Assembly: GCF_029087225.1 (NCBI RefSeq)
Contig: NZ_JARFJD010000004.1
Span: 29,958-93,957, forward strand
Source: Limnobacter olei
Lineage (GTDB): Bacteria > Pseudomonadota > Gammaproteobacteria > Burkholderiales > Burkholderiaceae_B
Direction: 5' to 3'
Length of the DNA stretch: 64,000 bases
Position numbers and translations under genes: made by a program. The notes beneath the pieces were generated by a model. It did no database searches. It saw only the letters and a list, made by a program, of their open reading frames with translations, and had not been told where the DNA came from. Shown one piece after another: positions 52,364-60,859 of this stretch (position 1 is its first letter; each line of letters begins with the position of its first letter).

Positions 52364-53917
52364 TTATGCGGCTTTGATCGCCATCAAACCGGTGCTGATG
52401 TGGTCTGTCACCTTCGGCTTCACCGTTTTGCCATTGCTGGCCGTCAGCACATATTCTGCCGGGTTGAAACGTGCAATTCGCATGCGATATTCAGCGTTCA
52501 AACCAGGGTACAAAGTGTTGTTGCGGCCATTGGGGCTGAGGTACCAGCTTGCGCAACCGCTTTTCCACACCGTGTGTTCGCTGCGGAAGTCCATGGTATT
52601 TACAAACTTCTGTTCCACCTCGGGCTTCACAGAGATGGCTTTTAGCTTGCGCTTTTGGCGCAACTTGATGGCCTGAATCACATAACCAATTTGCGCTTCA
52701 GCATAAGCGATAACAGACGTGTGGCCAGGGCCAGTAAACGGGCCCACGAGGAAGTACAAGTTGGGGAAACCCGCAGTTGAAATGCCCTGGTAGGCTTCCG
52801 AGCCGTCTTTCCACTTGTCGTTCAGGCTGGCGCCACCTATACCCTTCGCATCAATCGGTGAACCCGTGTGGCGCACTTCATAGCCCGTGGCGTAAATGAT
52901 CACATCCAGTTCGTGCTCTACGCCATCGGCGGTGCGAATACCTTTTTCGGTGATGCAATCAATTGCATTGGTTTCCAAATGCACATGCTCTTTTTGCATG
53001 GTGGGGTACCAGTCCGAACTGACCAACACGCGCTTGCAACCGAACTTGAAGGTGGGCGTCAGCTTCTTGCGCAGTTCAGGGTCTTTTACCTTACGGGCCA
53101 GGTAGCTGCTGGCCATTTTCTCGGGCTGGGCCTTGAAAATGTCGTACTTCAAAATCAGGAATGGTGCTGTCAATTCATTGAACCAATACACGCCCAAGCG
53201 GTTCATTTTCATGTTCAGCGGGGTTTTGCGGTTCAGTGCTTTTTCAGCTTCTTCAATGTTGCGGTCTGGGCGCGGCATAATCCAGTTGGCCGTGCGCTGA
53301 AACACCACCAGGTTTCTGACCTTGTCGGCAATGGCGGGGCCAACTTGCACAGCTGTGGCGCCAGTGCCGATGAGGCCTACACGCTTGCCTTCCAGTTCTA
53401 CGGAATGGTCCCAAGCGGCGGTGTGCACCGTTTTGCCTTTGAACTTTTCGGCACCCTTGAATTCTGCAACCTTGGGTGCGCTGAACGGGCCCACTGCCGT
53501 TACCACATTGCGGGCCTGAATGGTTTTGCCATCGGCTGTGGTGATGTTCCACAAACCAGCTTGCTCGTCAAATACTGAACCAGTGATGCTGGTGTTGAAT
53601 TGAATGTACGGGTACACACCATACTTGGTGGCGCAGTGGCGCAGGTACTTGTAAATTTCGCCCTGCTTGGCGTAGCTGTTGCTCCATTCGGCCCAAGGCT
53701 CGAAGGAATAGCTGTAGAGGCTGCTTTTAACATCGCAACCGCAACCGGGGTAAGTGTTGTCGCGCCAGGTGCCGCCTACATCGTGGCCTTTGTCGAAAAT
53801 CTTGAAATTGGTTTCACCTGCTTTGAGCAATTGAATGCCCATGCCCAAGCCTGATACGCCTGCGCCGACGATTGCAACTTCCAGAATGTTTTGTGCTTCT
53901 TTTTTTGAGCTGGCCAT
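52364..53917 (-). CDS. Flavin-containing Baeyer-Villiger-type monooxygenase
   Basis: Starting at MASSKKEAQNILEVAIVGAGV (53917, 517 residues); the longer ORF start at 54052 has no coding support. The FAD-binding Rossmann motif is VGAGVSGLGMGIQL, the fingerprint FKGKTVHTAAWDHS matches FxGxxxHxxxW of Baeyer-Villiger enzymes, and the NADP-binding motif VGLIGTGATAVQVGPAI follows. It adds oxygen to a ketone or aldehyde using NADPH, forming an ester. It diverges from a DUF4149/AraC pair, with an alpha/beta hydrolase a little further on that could cleave the ester; the substrate is unknown. Confidence 0.9.
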   Translation of the reverse strand: MASSKKEAQNILEVAIVGAGVSGLGMGIQLLKAGETNFKIFDKGHDVGGTWRDNTYPGCGCDVKSSLYSYSFEPWAEWSNSYAKQGEIYKYLRHCATKYGVYPYIQFNTSITGSVFDEQAGLWNITTADGKTIQARNVVTAVGPFSAPKVAEFKGAEKFKGKTVHTAAWDHSVELEGKRVGLIGTGATAVQVGPAIADKVRNLVVFQRTANWIMPRPDRNIEEAEKALNRKTPLNMKMNRLGVYWFNELTAPFLILKYDIFKAQPEKMASSYLARKVKDPELRKKLTPTFKFGCKRVLVSSDWYPTMQKEHVHLETNAIDCITEKGIRTADGVEHELDVIIYATGYEVRHTGSPIDAKGIGGASLNDKWKDGSEAYQGISTAGFPNLYFLVGPFTGPGHTSVIAYAEAQIGYVIQAIKLRQKRKLKAISVKPEVEQKFVNTMDFRSEHTVWKSGCASWYLSPNGRNNTLYPGLNAEYRMRIARFNPAEYVLTASNGKTVKPKVTDHISTGLMAIKAA

Positions 53918-54086
53918 GTGGTGTGTCTCGTGTTGTGTTGTGTTGGTTTTCGATGAGATGCAGTGTAGGGGTTTGGGTGCAACAGGCGTGAGTGTGAAAA
54001 GTGACGACTTTGGAGTCAATTCGGGCCACAAACTCACCCCACTGATGCACAATCAATGCTCGAAGTAACTTTGCAGCAGGTGATGT

Positions 54087-54515
54087 ATGGAATGGTTTCA
54101 AGCACTGACAACCTTGGCCCTGGGTGGTTTGTTCGGCGGCATTCTGGCCTTCTCGGCCTTGTTTGCACCGCTGGTGTTCACCAAATTGCCAATGGAACAA
54201 GCGGGGCCATTCATTCGCGCTGTGTTTCCCTGGTACTACCTGTATGTGATCGTGTTCGGCTTTCTCAGTGCCATTTTTGCTGGGCTTTCCGGTGGCGGCT
54301 TTTGGGTGTTGTTTCCATCGGCGTTGGTCGGCTTGGCCAGCGTGTACACACGGCAGATTCTGATGCTCCAAATCAATGAACTTCGCGACCGGGAACTGGC
54401 TGGGGACACAGCAGCCGGTGCGGAATTCAATCGCAAACACCGGCTTAGCGTGATCATCAACAGCGTGCAACTGCTGGTAGCGGGAGCAACCCTGGTGTAC
54501 TGGGCATGGAACTGA
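54087..54515 (+). CDS. DUF4149 integral membrane protein
   Basis: A 142-residue protein with four membrane helices (LTTLALGGLFGGILAFSAL, FPWYYLYVIVFGFLSAIFAGL, LFPSALVGLASVYTRQI, IINSVQLLVAGATLVYW). The pattern APLVFTKLPMEQAGPFIRAV at the first loop is typical of the DUF4149/TMEM205-like family of unknown function. It overlaps the AraC regulator gene by ten bases and is divergent from the monooxygenase. The two divergent promoters are probably in 53918-54086. Confidence 0.85.
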   Translation: MEWFQALTTLALGGLFGGILAFSALFAPLVFTKLPMEQAGPFIRAVFPWYYLYVIVFGFLSAIFAGLSGGGFWVLFPSALVGLASVYTRQILMLQINELRDRELAGDTAAGAEFNRKHRLSVIINSVQLLVAGATLVYWAWN

Positions 54516-55570
54516 AAGACCTGCCGCAGCTTCGGCTGCTGGAACAAACCACGGTGGCACAAGCCTACCCGCTGTTTTTCGTGAACTATGCGGTGCAACG
54601 CGGCTTTGCGACCGAGCAAATTCTGGAACACAGCGGGCTGACACTGGCCCAGTTGCAAGTGCCCAACAGCCGCATCGCCGCGGCCCAGCATGGCATCATC
54701 GTGATGAATTTGCTGGCACTGTTTCAAAGCGAACACATTGCCATCGACATGGGTTTGCAAAGCAGCCTGACCAAAGCGGGCATGATCGGTTTCGGTTTGA
54801 TGAGTTGTGCAACCCTGCGTGAGGCCATTGAACTGGGTATTCGCTTTTTGCCCACCAAAGTGCCCTTCTACACCATAGACACCAGTGAAGACGAACGCAC
54901 CCTGACGTGCCACGTGCGCGAAGCCATGCCGCTTGAACCCGTGCGCAAATTCGCAATTGAAAATTTTGTGGTTGAAGTGTGGCGGCTGTTTGAAAGCCTG
55001 TTCAACCCCATGGGCAGCAAGCGCGAGGCCAGTGGAATTGAATTGTGGTTTGACTGGCCAGAACCACCCTATTACGCAAGTTACGCCAGCAGCCTGCCCA
55101 AGTGCCGTTTCAATGCTGCGGGCAATCAAATTCGAATACCCGCCAAGTGGCTCGACCTGCCCTTGCCCACCGCCAACGCCACCACAGCGCAAATGGTGAT
55201 TCAGCAATGCGAGCAAGAGCTGATTGCTCTGGGCCTTGGCGACAATTTAAGCGGGCGCGTGAAAAACCTGCTGATTTGCCGGGATGGCCGCTACCCGCAA
55301 CTTGAAGACATGGCAGAAACCCTGCACATGTCGGTGCGCACATTAAAGCGCAAGCTACAGAACGAAGGGCGAAGCTTTACAGATTTATTGGGCGAGGTGA
55401 TTCAACGCGACGCCTGCCTGTTGCTTGAGACCAGCAAGCTGAATGTAGATGAAATTGCGCAACGTGTGGGTTACCAGGACCGCGCCAATTTCACACGTGC
55501 ATTCAAAAAACTGACTGGCAAAACACCCAGCGAATACAGGGAGTGGGTAAGCTACGTCGTTAAAAAGTGA
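54506..55570 (+). CDS. AraC-family transcriptional regulator with arabinose-binding-like N-terminal domain
   Basis: A 354-residue regulator. The first 200 residues match the ligand-sensing AraC N-terminal type (LEHSGLTLAQLQVPNSRIAA, GFGLMSCATLREAIELGIRF). The C-terminal HTH is AETLHMSVRTLKRKLQNEG, then CLLLETSKLNVDEIAQRVGY and RANFTRAFKKLTGKTPSEYRE. Regulators of this type often control catabolic genes next to them, here the Baeyer-Villiger monooxygenase and the hydrolase. It overlaps the DUF4149 gene at its start and the convergent hydrolase by 19 bases at its end. Confidence 0.9.
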   Translation: MELKDLPQLRLLEQTTVAQAYPLFFVNYAVQRGFATEQILEHSGLTLAQLQVPNSRIAAAQHGIIVMNLLALFQSEHIAIDMGLQSSLTKAGMIGFGLMSCATLREAIELGIRFLPTKVPFYTIDTSEDERTLTCHVREAMPLEPVRKFAIENFVVEVWRLFESLFNPMGSKREASGIELWFDWPEPPYYASYASSLPKCRFNAAGNQIRIPAKWLDLPLPTANATTAQMVIQQCEQELIALGLGDNLSGRVKNLLICRDGRYPQLEDMAETLHMSVRTLKRKLQNEGRSFTDLLGEVIQRDACLLLETSKLNVDEIAQRVGYQDRANFTRAFKKLTGKTPSEYREWVSYVVKK

Positions 55571-56406
55571 CTGACCAAACCCTGCGCATCCACATCATGC
55601 GGCAAGCTGACATGGTCAGTGCCTTTTACCGTAGCCACCAGGGGCTTCACTGCAAAATTCTGCATCAAGCGCAATGAGGAATCATGCGGTACCACCTCAT
55701 CGTTTTCAGCCAGCAACACAAAGGTGGGGTTGCGCACATTGGCGGCCCATTCATTCGATTTGAACTTGCTGCGCAACAACAGCGACACCGGCGCCAAGGG
55801 CACTTTCTTTTTGGCAATGCTGATCAAGCTGTCGTAAGGGGTAAACAACACCAGCTTGTGCACGGGCGTGCTGGCAGCGAGTTGCATGGCCACCCCTGTA
55901 CCCAGGCTGCGCCCAATCACAGAAATTTGATTGCGGTCGCACCAAGGTTGCTCGGCCACCCATTTGTAAATGGCACGTGCATCGGCCACCAAATTTTTTT
56001 CCATTGGTTTACCTTTGGAATTGCCATATCCTCGGTAATTGAAAAACACCAGGGGTAAATTCTTGAAGCCTTGCGCTTCATTAAGCAACCAACGTACGTC
56101 TTCACTGCGACCACCAAAATAAATGGCGCACGGTGCCTTGCTGCCTGCACCACCCAGACCGGCGGGCATGCGTACCCAACCTTCCAGTTCAATGCCAGGG
56201 GCCACTTGCAAACGCAGTTCAGTGAATTCGTGTGCGTGGTGAGTCAGCTCTTTGTGGTGTTTCAAGGCTGGGCTGAAAATGTGTTTAGTTTGGCTGAAGT
56301 ACAGGTAAGTCCAATACGCAGCAAAACCCATGGAGGCGGACAGCGCCACGCGGGGCACCAAACGCGACTCGGGGGTGCGCACTTCTTTTTCTTGAACATA
56401 CTTCAT
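55552..56406 (-). CDS. Membrane-anchored alpha/beta hydrolase (BEM46-like)
   Basis: A 284-residue protein with an N-terminal helix (ALSASMGFAAYWTYLYFSQ, about 22-41). The hydrolase domain carries FYFGGRSEDVRWLL-like early strand, the nucleophile elbow ISVIGRSLGTGVAM, the acid in LLAENDEVVPHDSS and the base in GTDHVSLPHD. Proteins of this shape are serine hydrolases of esters or unknown lipids. It converges and overlaps by 19 bases with the AraC gene, and may act on the ester made by the nearby monooxygenase; this is only inference. Confidence 0.85.
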   Translation of the reverse strand: MKYVQEKEVRTPESRLVPRVALSASMGFAAYWTYLYFSQTKHIFSPALKHHKELTHHAHEFTELRLQVAPGIELEGWVRMPAGLGGAGSKAPCAIYFGGRSEDVRWLLNEAQGFKNLPLVFFNYRGYGNSKGKPMEKNLVADARAIYKWVAEQPWCDRNQISVIGRSLGTGVAMQLAASTPVHKLVLFTPYDSLISIAKKKVPLAPVSLLLRSKFKSNEWAANVRNPTFVLLAENDEVVPHDSSLRLMQNFAVKPLVATVKGTDHVSLPHDVDAQGLVSHFLTT

Positions 56407-56631
56407 GGCTGCACTTCTTTACAAAATGGTTACTGGTCACACTACACAGTGTATTGAAACCAAACTGTCACAAAGGTTCAAAGTGCTTGCAGAAATGGCG
56501 TTAAATCAACGTTTGGAAGGAATTGCCCACATGACCTGTCACAATGACAATTCATATTTCAGGAAATCTTCCCGGGACAAAACAGGGAAACTTCCATAGC
56601 TTTGAACGATTAGAAGGGAGAGGACAAGAAG

Positions 56632-57744
56632 ATGAAATTCAAAACAAGCGCGATTGCGTTGGGCATGGCAGTGGCATTGACAGCCTGCTCCAAGAAAGAG
56701 GAAGCAGTTGCCCCTGAAGCAGCAGCCCCAGCAGTTGAACAGGCTGCACCGCAAGCAGTAGCCTACATCACTCACCAAGACGGCCCAGTGACCATTTACT
56801 CACTGGCCGACTACAGCAAGATCGGCGAAATTAACGTGGGTGAAGGTGGCCGCGGAGTTGGCTTGACTGATGACGGAAAGCTGCTGGTAGTGGCCGTGAA
56901 AGAAACCAAAGATTTGGCCATTGTAGACACCACCACGAACCAGGTGGTGCGTCGTGTGCCTGTGGGCATTAACCCGGAATTTGTTCGCGTACTGGGCAAC
57001 CTGGCCTTTGTGGCTTACGAACCTGCCGCGAAGGGTGGCCCACCGCCCAAACCTGGCTCCGCTGAAGCCAAAGCGATTGAGAAAGAACGTGAGGAAGGCG
57101 ATGAACTGCCTGCACAAGTGGCCATCATCGATTTGGTGAAAGGCGAAAAAATCAAAGAAATCACAGCAGGGTTCGAGACTGAAGGCATTGAATTTTCTGC
57201 CGATGGCAAACACATTATTGTCACCAATGAAGCCGATGAAAATGTGTCAGTGCACGACATTGAAACTGGTGAGAAGATCAAACAGATTGATACGGAAAGC
57301 TACGGCATTCGACCACGCGGTGTGAAACGCTCGCCCGATGGTGAGCAGTTTGTAGTCACACTTGAATACGGCAACAAAATGCTGATTTTGGACAAAAACT
57401 ACAATGTGATCAATGAAGCCGCCACCGGCGAAGTGCCCTACGGCGTCACATACACCCGCGACGGTTCCGAGATTGTGGTGGCACTGGCGCGCGGCAAAGC
57501 CATACAAGTGTTTGATGCAAAAACGCTGGAATTGAAACGCGAAATGCCGGTGGGCGAGCGTTGCTGGCACTTTAGCTTTACACCCGATGACAAACAGTTG
57601 ATTGTGGCCTGCGGCCGCAGCAACAACATTCTGGTTTTGGACTATGCCACCGGCAATGTGATCAAAGACATTCCCGAAGGCAATATGCCATGGGGTGTCA
57701 TGGTGTCGCCGAAGTCTGTGGGGACACTGGATATTCCTGGTTGA
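56632..57744 (+). CDS. YncE-like beta-propeller lipoprotein, PQQ-catabolism-associated type
   Basis: A 370-residue protein with a lipoprotein signal (IALGMAVALTAC) and an Ala/Glu/Pro linker. The mature part is a seven-bladed beta-propeller with repeated DDGKLLVVAVKET, DGKHIIVTNEADENVSV, DGSEIVVALARG, DDKQLIVACGRSN-type strands, as in YncE and the PQQ-dependent-catabolism-associated propellers. An unusual proline/acidic insert (KGGPPPKPGSAEAKAIEKER) lies in one loop. AGGGAGAGG precedes the ATG. It is probably a periplasmic protein; its role with PQQ systems is inferred from family naming and the pqqA nearby. Confidence 0.85.
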   Translation: MKFKTSAIALGMAVALTACSKKEEAVAPEAAAPAVEQAAPQAVAYITHQDGPVTIYSLADYSKIGEINVGEGGRGVGLTDDGKLLVVAVKETKDLAIVDTTTNQVVRRVPVGINPEFVRVLGNLAFVAYEPAAKGGPPPKPGSAEAKAIEKEREEGDELPAQVAIIDLVKGEKIKEITAGFETEGIEFSADGKHIIVTNEADENVSVHDIETGEKIKQIDTESYGIRPRGVKRSPDGEQFVVTLEYGNKMLILDKNYNVINEAATGEVPYGVTYTRDGSEIVVALARGKAIQVFDAKTLELKREMPVGERCWHFSFTPDDKQLIVACGRSNNILVLDYATGNVIKDIPEGNMPWGVMVSPKSVGTLDIPG

Positions 57745-57769
57745 TACAAGCCCGAATGGGTATTTTTGA

Positions 57770-57860
57770 TCGTTTGTACTCCTAAACGAATTTTCCGCGT
57801 TAATCAATAAAACGGTTGCCAACATGCAACACTTTGATGTGATTAACGTCGTTTAGGAGT
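57770..57860 (+). promoter_or_regulatory. Long-range RNA stem covering the ribosome binding site, with a competing upstream arm
   Basis: ACTCCTAAACGA (57778-57789) is exactly complementary to TCGTTTAGGAGT (57849-57860), which contains AGGAG, the ribosome binding site of the gene at 57866. The stem is extended by CGTTAATCA (57798-57806) pairing with TGATTAACG (57840-57848), and a small hairpin GTTGC/GCAAC (57815-57830) tops it. Upstream TCGTTT (57770-57775) could instead pair with AAACGA (57784-57789), which would free the binding site. This is what a translational riboswitch or thermosensor would look like. Alternatively these repeats bind a DNA regulator. Confidence 0.7.
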
Positions 57861-57865
57861 CACTT

Positions 57866-58345
57866 ATGAGACGCGTATTTAATGTGATCGACAGGGGCAT
57901 TGCAGGCAGCCCAACCCACCCCGAAACCGCACCAAGCAATAACATAGAGGAAGTTCAGGCTGCCTGGGCACAAGCGCTTCGCTGCGACTTTGGCCGCACC
58001 CGCGACGCCATGTTGTGCCGCCTTGCTGAAACCACGCAAGAATTAGCACACCAATACCCGAATGATGCAAAGGTTCTTCTTTGGAACGGTATTGTGCTGA
58101 CAGGGTACGCGAAATCACTGGGGGGTTTGTGTTCGCTTCAATTTCAAACCCATGCAAAAGTATCGCTTGAACGCGCCATTGCATTGGCACCAAACGACGG
58201 GGCAGCCTACCTTTACCTGGGCCTTCTGTACGACCAAGCCCCAACTGCACCGTACGGTTTCGGTGACGAAAACATTGCGAGGTCACTGCTTGAGCAAGGC
58301 TTGAAACTGACCTTGAATTCAGCCGAGCAACTGCGCCGCGCGTAA
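57866..58345 (+). CDS. Small TPR-like protein of unknown function
   Basis: A 159-residue protein without clear signal peptide. Helical repeats NAKVLLWNGIVLTGYAKSLG-like and AKVSLERAIALAPNDGAAYL, followed by YLGLLYDQAPTAPYGFGDEN, resemble one or two tetratricopeptide units. The N-terminus (RRVFNVIDRGIAGSPTHPETA) is unusual and proline-rich. It is the only gene downstream of the stem at 57770-57860, and it ends in a strong terminator. Its neighbours are the beta-propeller gene and the convergent pqqA. Confidence 0.7.
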   Translation: MRRVFNVIDRGIAGSPTHPETAPSNNIEEVQAAWAQALRCDFGRTRDAMLCRLAETTQELAHQYPNDAKVLLWNGIVLTGYAKSLGGLCSLQFQTHAKVSLERAIALAPNDGAAYLYLGLLYDQAPTAPYGFGDENIARSLLEQGLKLTLNSAEQLRRA

Positions 58346-58385
58346 AAAAAAGGAAAGCCAACTCTGCTTGGCCTTCCTTTTTTAT
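58344..58385. terminator. Bidirectional rho-independent terminator
   Basis: AAAAAAAGGAAAGCCAA, loop CTCTGC, TTGGCCTTCCTTTTTTA: a 10-bp stem with one mismatch and T-runs on both strands. It ends the TPR-like gene (plus) and, read on the minus strand, lies 21 bases past pqqA, closing that transcript as well. Confidence 0.85.
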
Positions 58386-58406
58386 TGCTGCAACAACCGA
58401 AAAAAA

Positions 58407-58481
58407 TTAACGGTTGGCAATGTACATGGTGATTTCAAAACCAAAACGCATGTCTACAAATTGTGGGGTGGTCCAGCTCAT
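58407..58481 (-). CDS. pqqA: PQQ precursor peptide PqqA
   Basis: A 24-codon ORF: MSWTTPQFVD then MRFGFE, ITMY, IANR. This is the PqqA pattern (compare MWxKPAFxDLRxGxEVTxYxxNR), with the Glu16 and Tyr20 (E-x-x-x-Y) that are cross-linked to form pyrroloquinoline quinone. GGAG lies about nine bases before the ATG. The ORF is short and easily overlooked. It is flanked by a bidirectional terminator downstream and a DUF305 gene about 95 bases upstream, so pqqB, C, D and E are not next to it and must lie elsewhere if the cell makes PQQ. The peptide is therefore a solitary copy. Confidence 0.9.
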   Translation of the reverse strand: MSWTTPQFVDMRFGFEITMYIANR

Positions 58482-58575
58482 GTCTATTTCTCCAAAGTGT
58501 TGTAAAAATCAGCAAATACCTTTGCCGTTGAAATAAGCATATCCCTACTTCCTCAGGAATTTTGCCCGACGTCAA

Positions 58576-59223
58576 TCATCGTGTTTCCAGCAAACTCCGC
58601 ATTTGGGCAGTTTCCTGTGTTTGTCGCTGTAGTACATGCTGCGCAAGGTTTCGAATAAAAGGGGTGTTTGCAGCACGTGACGGCAAGGTAGACATGCCCA
58701 CAGCGCCCTCGTGGTGTTCAATCATCAACTGCAAAAAACTCAATTCTCTTTGGTGCCTGGGTATTGACTCATCCCCCAATTTCTTGATGGATAAAGAATC
58801 CACCAGCCCTGCCATACCCAAGGGACTGCTTTCACAACGCTCCAGGTACAGTGTTTCATTCACATTCAACAATTGCCGATTATTTTTCATCCACCCCATT
58901 AAATCGCCATTCAAAGGCAAGGCCGCCGCATGTTGCCCTGCCAACCAACCCTTTATGTTTTCCATCTCCAATGATTGCGCATGAACGATACGTTTTGCCA
59001 ATTCCTGTACATCAGACTTTTGCTCACCTTGTATCAAACTGGCCATGATCAAAGCTTGTTGATGGTGAACCAACATGCTTTGCGCATACCCGGTGTCAAT
59101 ATCGATATTCGCCACCAATGCGGACTCGGCTACTACCGGTGCGCGATAGTCAAAAGTGCCCAAAAACCACCCGATGGCAAGGCCCAAAAAAAACAGTCCG
59201 TATTTGCCGATTTTTACGATCAT
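58576..59223 (-). CDS. DUF305 family protein, membrane-anchored
   Basis: The start at MIVKIGKYGLFFLGLAIGWFL (59223) is coupled by ATGA to the upstream gene; the ATG at 59346 would overlap it. The 215-residue protein has an N-terminal membrane helix, then two repeats of the DUF305 signature: YAQSMLVHHQQALIMASLIQ and LSFLQLMIEHHEGAVGMSTL. The HH pairs are likely metal ligands of a ferritin-like four-helix fold. Function is unknown; copper or redox handling is often suggested. It is the second gene after the LVIVD lipoprotein. Confidence 0.85.
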   Translation of the reverse strand: MIVKIGKYGLFFLGLAIGWFLGTFDYRAPVVAESALVANIDIDTGYAQSMLVHHQQALIMASLIQGEQKSDVQELAKRIVHAQSLEMENIKGWLAGQHAAALPLNGDLMGWMKNNRQLLNVNETLYLERCESSPLGMAGLVDSLSIKKLGDESIPRHQRELSFLQLMIEHHEGAVGMSTLPSRAANTPFIRNLAQHVLQRQTQETAQMRSLLETR

Positions 59224-60752
59224 TTGGGCAATACAGCAGGATCTATTTTGACCACCTGAAAACCTGCACACTGCGAAGTAAACCAGATCTCGTTTTTCTC
59301 CAAAACGAATCTCGGTTGAGATGATGTCCAGTCTGCACCAAAACAATTGCCAGTCACATTGAATGTAGAACCACCTTTTTGACCAGGTCTCATCGCCGGA
59401 TTGAAATAGGCGATTTCCTTCACTGCATTGGGCTTTGAAATATCAAATACTCTCAGCCCTGAATTGAAATAACCACAGGCCAATACCTTTGCATTGTTCG
59501 GATCATCGACCTGGCAATAGTGGCTGTCATAGCCGAACAAAGCCAACCCGGCAGTGTCCGCAGAAGCTTCAACACAGTTTTCTGGCTGATTAATTTCAAG
59601 GGTGAGCTTTGATAAAAGTTGAATGTTATTCACATCACTCACATCAAATATGCGGGGGATACCAAACGGCAGTCGATCTGAGCCGCAAGTAACAATACGA
59701 CTGGCAGCGGCGTTTACTCCATCAGACCCCAATTCATCCACCGTAATCAGGTGATCTTTGCCTGCGATTTTCACCGGAATTGTGTGCTGGGCCACTGAGC
59801 CATCCGCCCAATACACTTCGGCCAAAAGTTGAGGGCTTGGATCCACTTTACGCTGGCTAATGGGCGTGAAATCGTAGATTGCAAAGCCATTGGTGTTGTT
59901 ACCCTCATTGCGAGCAGTGCCAGACAAAGTAACGTAACCGCGTGTGCCATCGGGACTAACAGACAAACCATGCACACCAACGGGCGGAGTAAACTTTGTG
60001 ATGAATTTAGGTGCGGAAGGATCTGCCACATCGATTGCGTAGTACTGCCCCTGATTCAAATCCCCGCCGTAATAAGTCAGGCCATCGGGTGCCCATTCGC
60101 CTTCATGGCCGATAACAGTGTCATCAGCCAAAGGGCCACTAAAAAGCAAACGGGGCTGTGAACAGTTTCTGGATATATCGTAAACGTCAAATTCCGGCCC
60201 CCCACCCGAACTGGTGCCATTCACCGCCGCCAACAAACCGCGTGATTGATTAACCTTCAAAGACTCCCAGGGATCAAGCATGGACACACTGGTCAGTCGA
60301 CCTGCATCAACGGGATTGGACGAATCGCTCACATCCATGACCACTGTGCCAGGCCGCTGCAGGGTTGCTCTTGGAACACTTGGAGAAGACACAGCAGTGG
60401 CAGCAAAGGCCTGGCCGTAATAAGAGCAGTCACGATACGAGGTATGCATCCAGCTTGCGCCCTCGCCCTCGTACTGAGAAACCAGGTCAATATTGCAATT
60501 ATTACCCTGGAACCCAGCCAACCTGTCGCTTAGCGGAACTTGGCCCTGAAGAGCCAGTTCAGGCCGATCGCCCTCTCGGCACTGAGCCCTGGGTATTTCA
60601 GTCTGAGTTATGACTACATCGCCCTCATTGGGTGACACGGGGCTGTTGTTGCCAACGTTCGGACCTACTGAATCACCTCCACCCAAACACCCACCCAACA
60701 ACAATCCGATGCAACATAGGCCCCACCTTGGCCGTGCGATATCCCGTACCAT
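59220..60752 (-). CDS. LVIVD-repeat lipoprotein
   Basis: The 510-residue protein has a lipoprotein signal (GLCCIGLLLGGC, Cys22) and many beta-propeller strands of the LVIVD type (VVMDVSDSSNPVDAGRLTS, VYDISRNCSQPRLLF, AIDVADPSAPKFITKF, IFDVSDVNNIQLLSKL, VFDISKPNAVKEIAYF). Six or so cysteines suggest disulfides, and the propeller is likely at the outer membrane or surface. Its stop overlaps the DUF305 start (ATGA). Its ligand is unknown. Confidence 0.85.
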   Translation of the reverse strand: MVRDIARPRWGLCCIGLLLGGCLGGGDSVGPNVGNNSPVSPNEGDVVITQTEIPRAQCREGDRPELALQGQVPLSDRLAGFQGNNCNIDLVSQYEGEGASWMHTSYRDCSYYGQAFAATAVSSPSVPRATLQRPGTVVMDVSDSSNPVDAGRLTSVSMLDPWESLKVNQSRGLLAAVNGTSSGGGPEFDVYDISRNCSQPRLLFSGPLADDTVIGHEGEWAPDGLTYYGGDLNQGQYYAIDVADPSAPKFITKFTPPVGVHGLSVSPDGTRGYVTLSGTARNEGNNTNGFAIYDFTPISQRKVDPSPQLLAEVYWADGSVAQHTIPVKIAGKDHLITVDELGSDGVNAAASRIVTCGSDRLPFGIPRIFDVSDVNNIQLLSKLTLEINQPENCVEASADTAGLALFGYDSHYCQVDDPNNAKVLACGYFNSGLRVFDISKPNAVKEIAYFNPAMRPGQKGGSTFNVTGNCFGADWTSSQPRFVLEKNEIWFTSQCAGFQVVKIDPAVLPK

Positions 60753-60859
60753 GCTTTGTCTCCCAAGCGTTCTTGATTTAGTGTTTTGTTTTTATTACTT
60801 TTTTTTGAACGCTACGGATTCAAACTGACGAGGTCCTGACGCGTGAGAGGGATGTGAAA

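Noticed and set aside
54236-55216. 326-codon minus-strand ORF opposite the DUF4149 and AraC genes
   Set aside because: The AraC reading on the plus strand has intact family motifs; this frame has none.
56405-56599. 64-codon plus-strand ORF before the beta-propeller gene
   Set aside because: No ribosome binding site, no domain, and it overlaps probable regulatory repeats.
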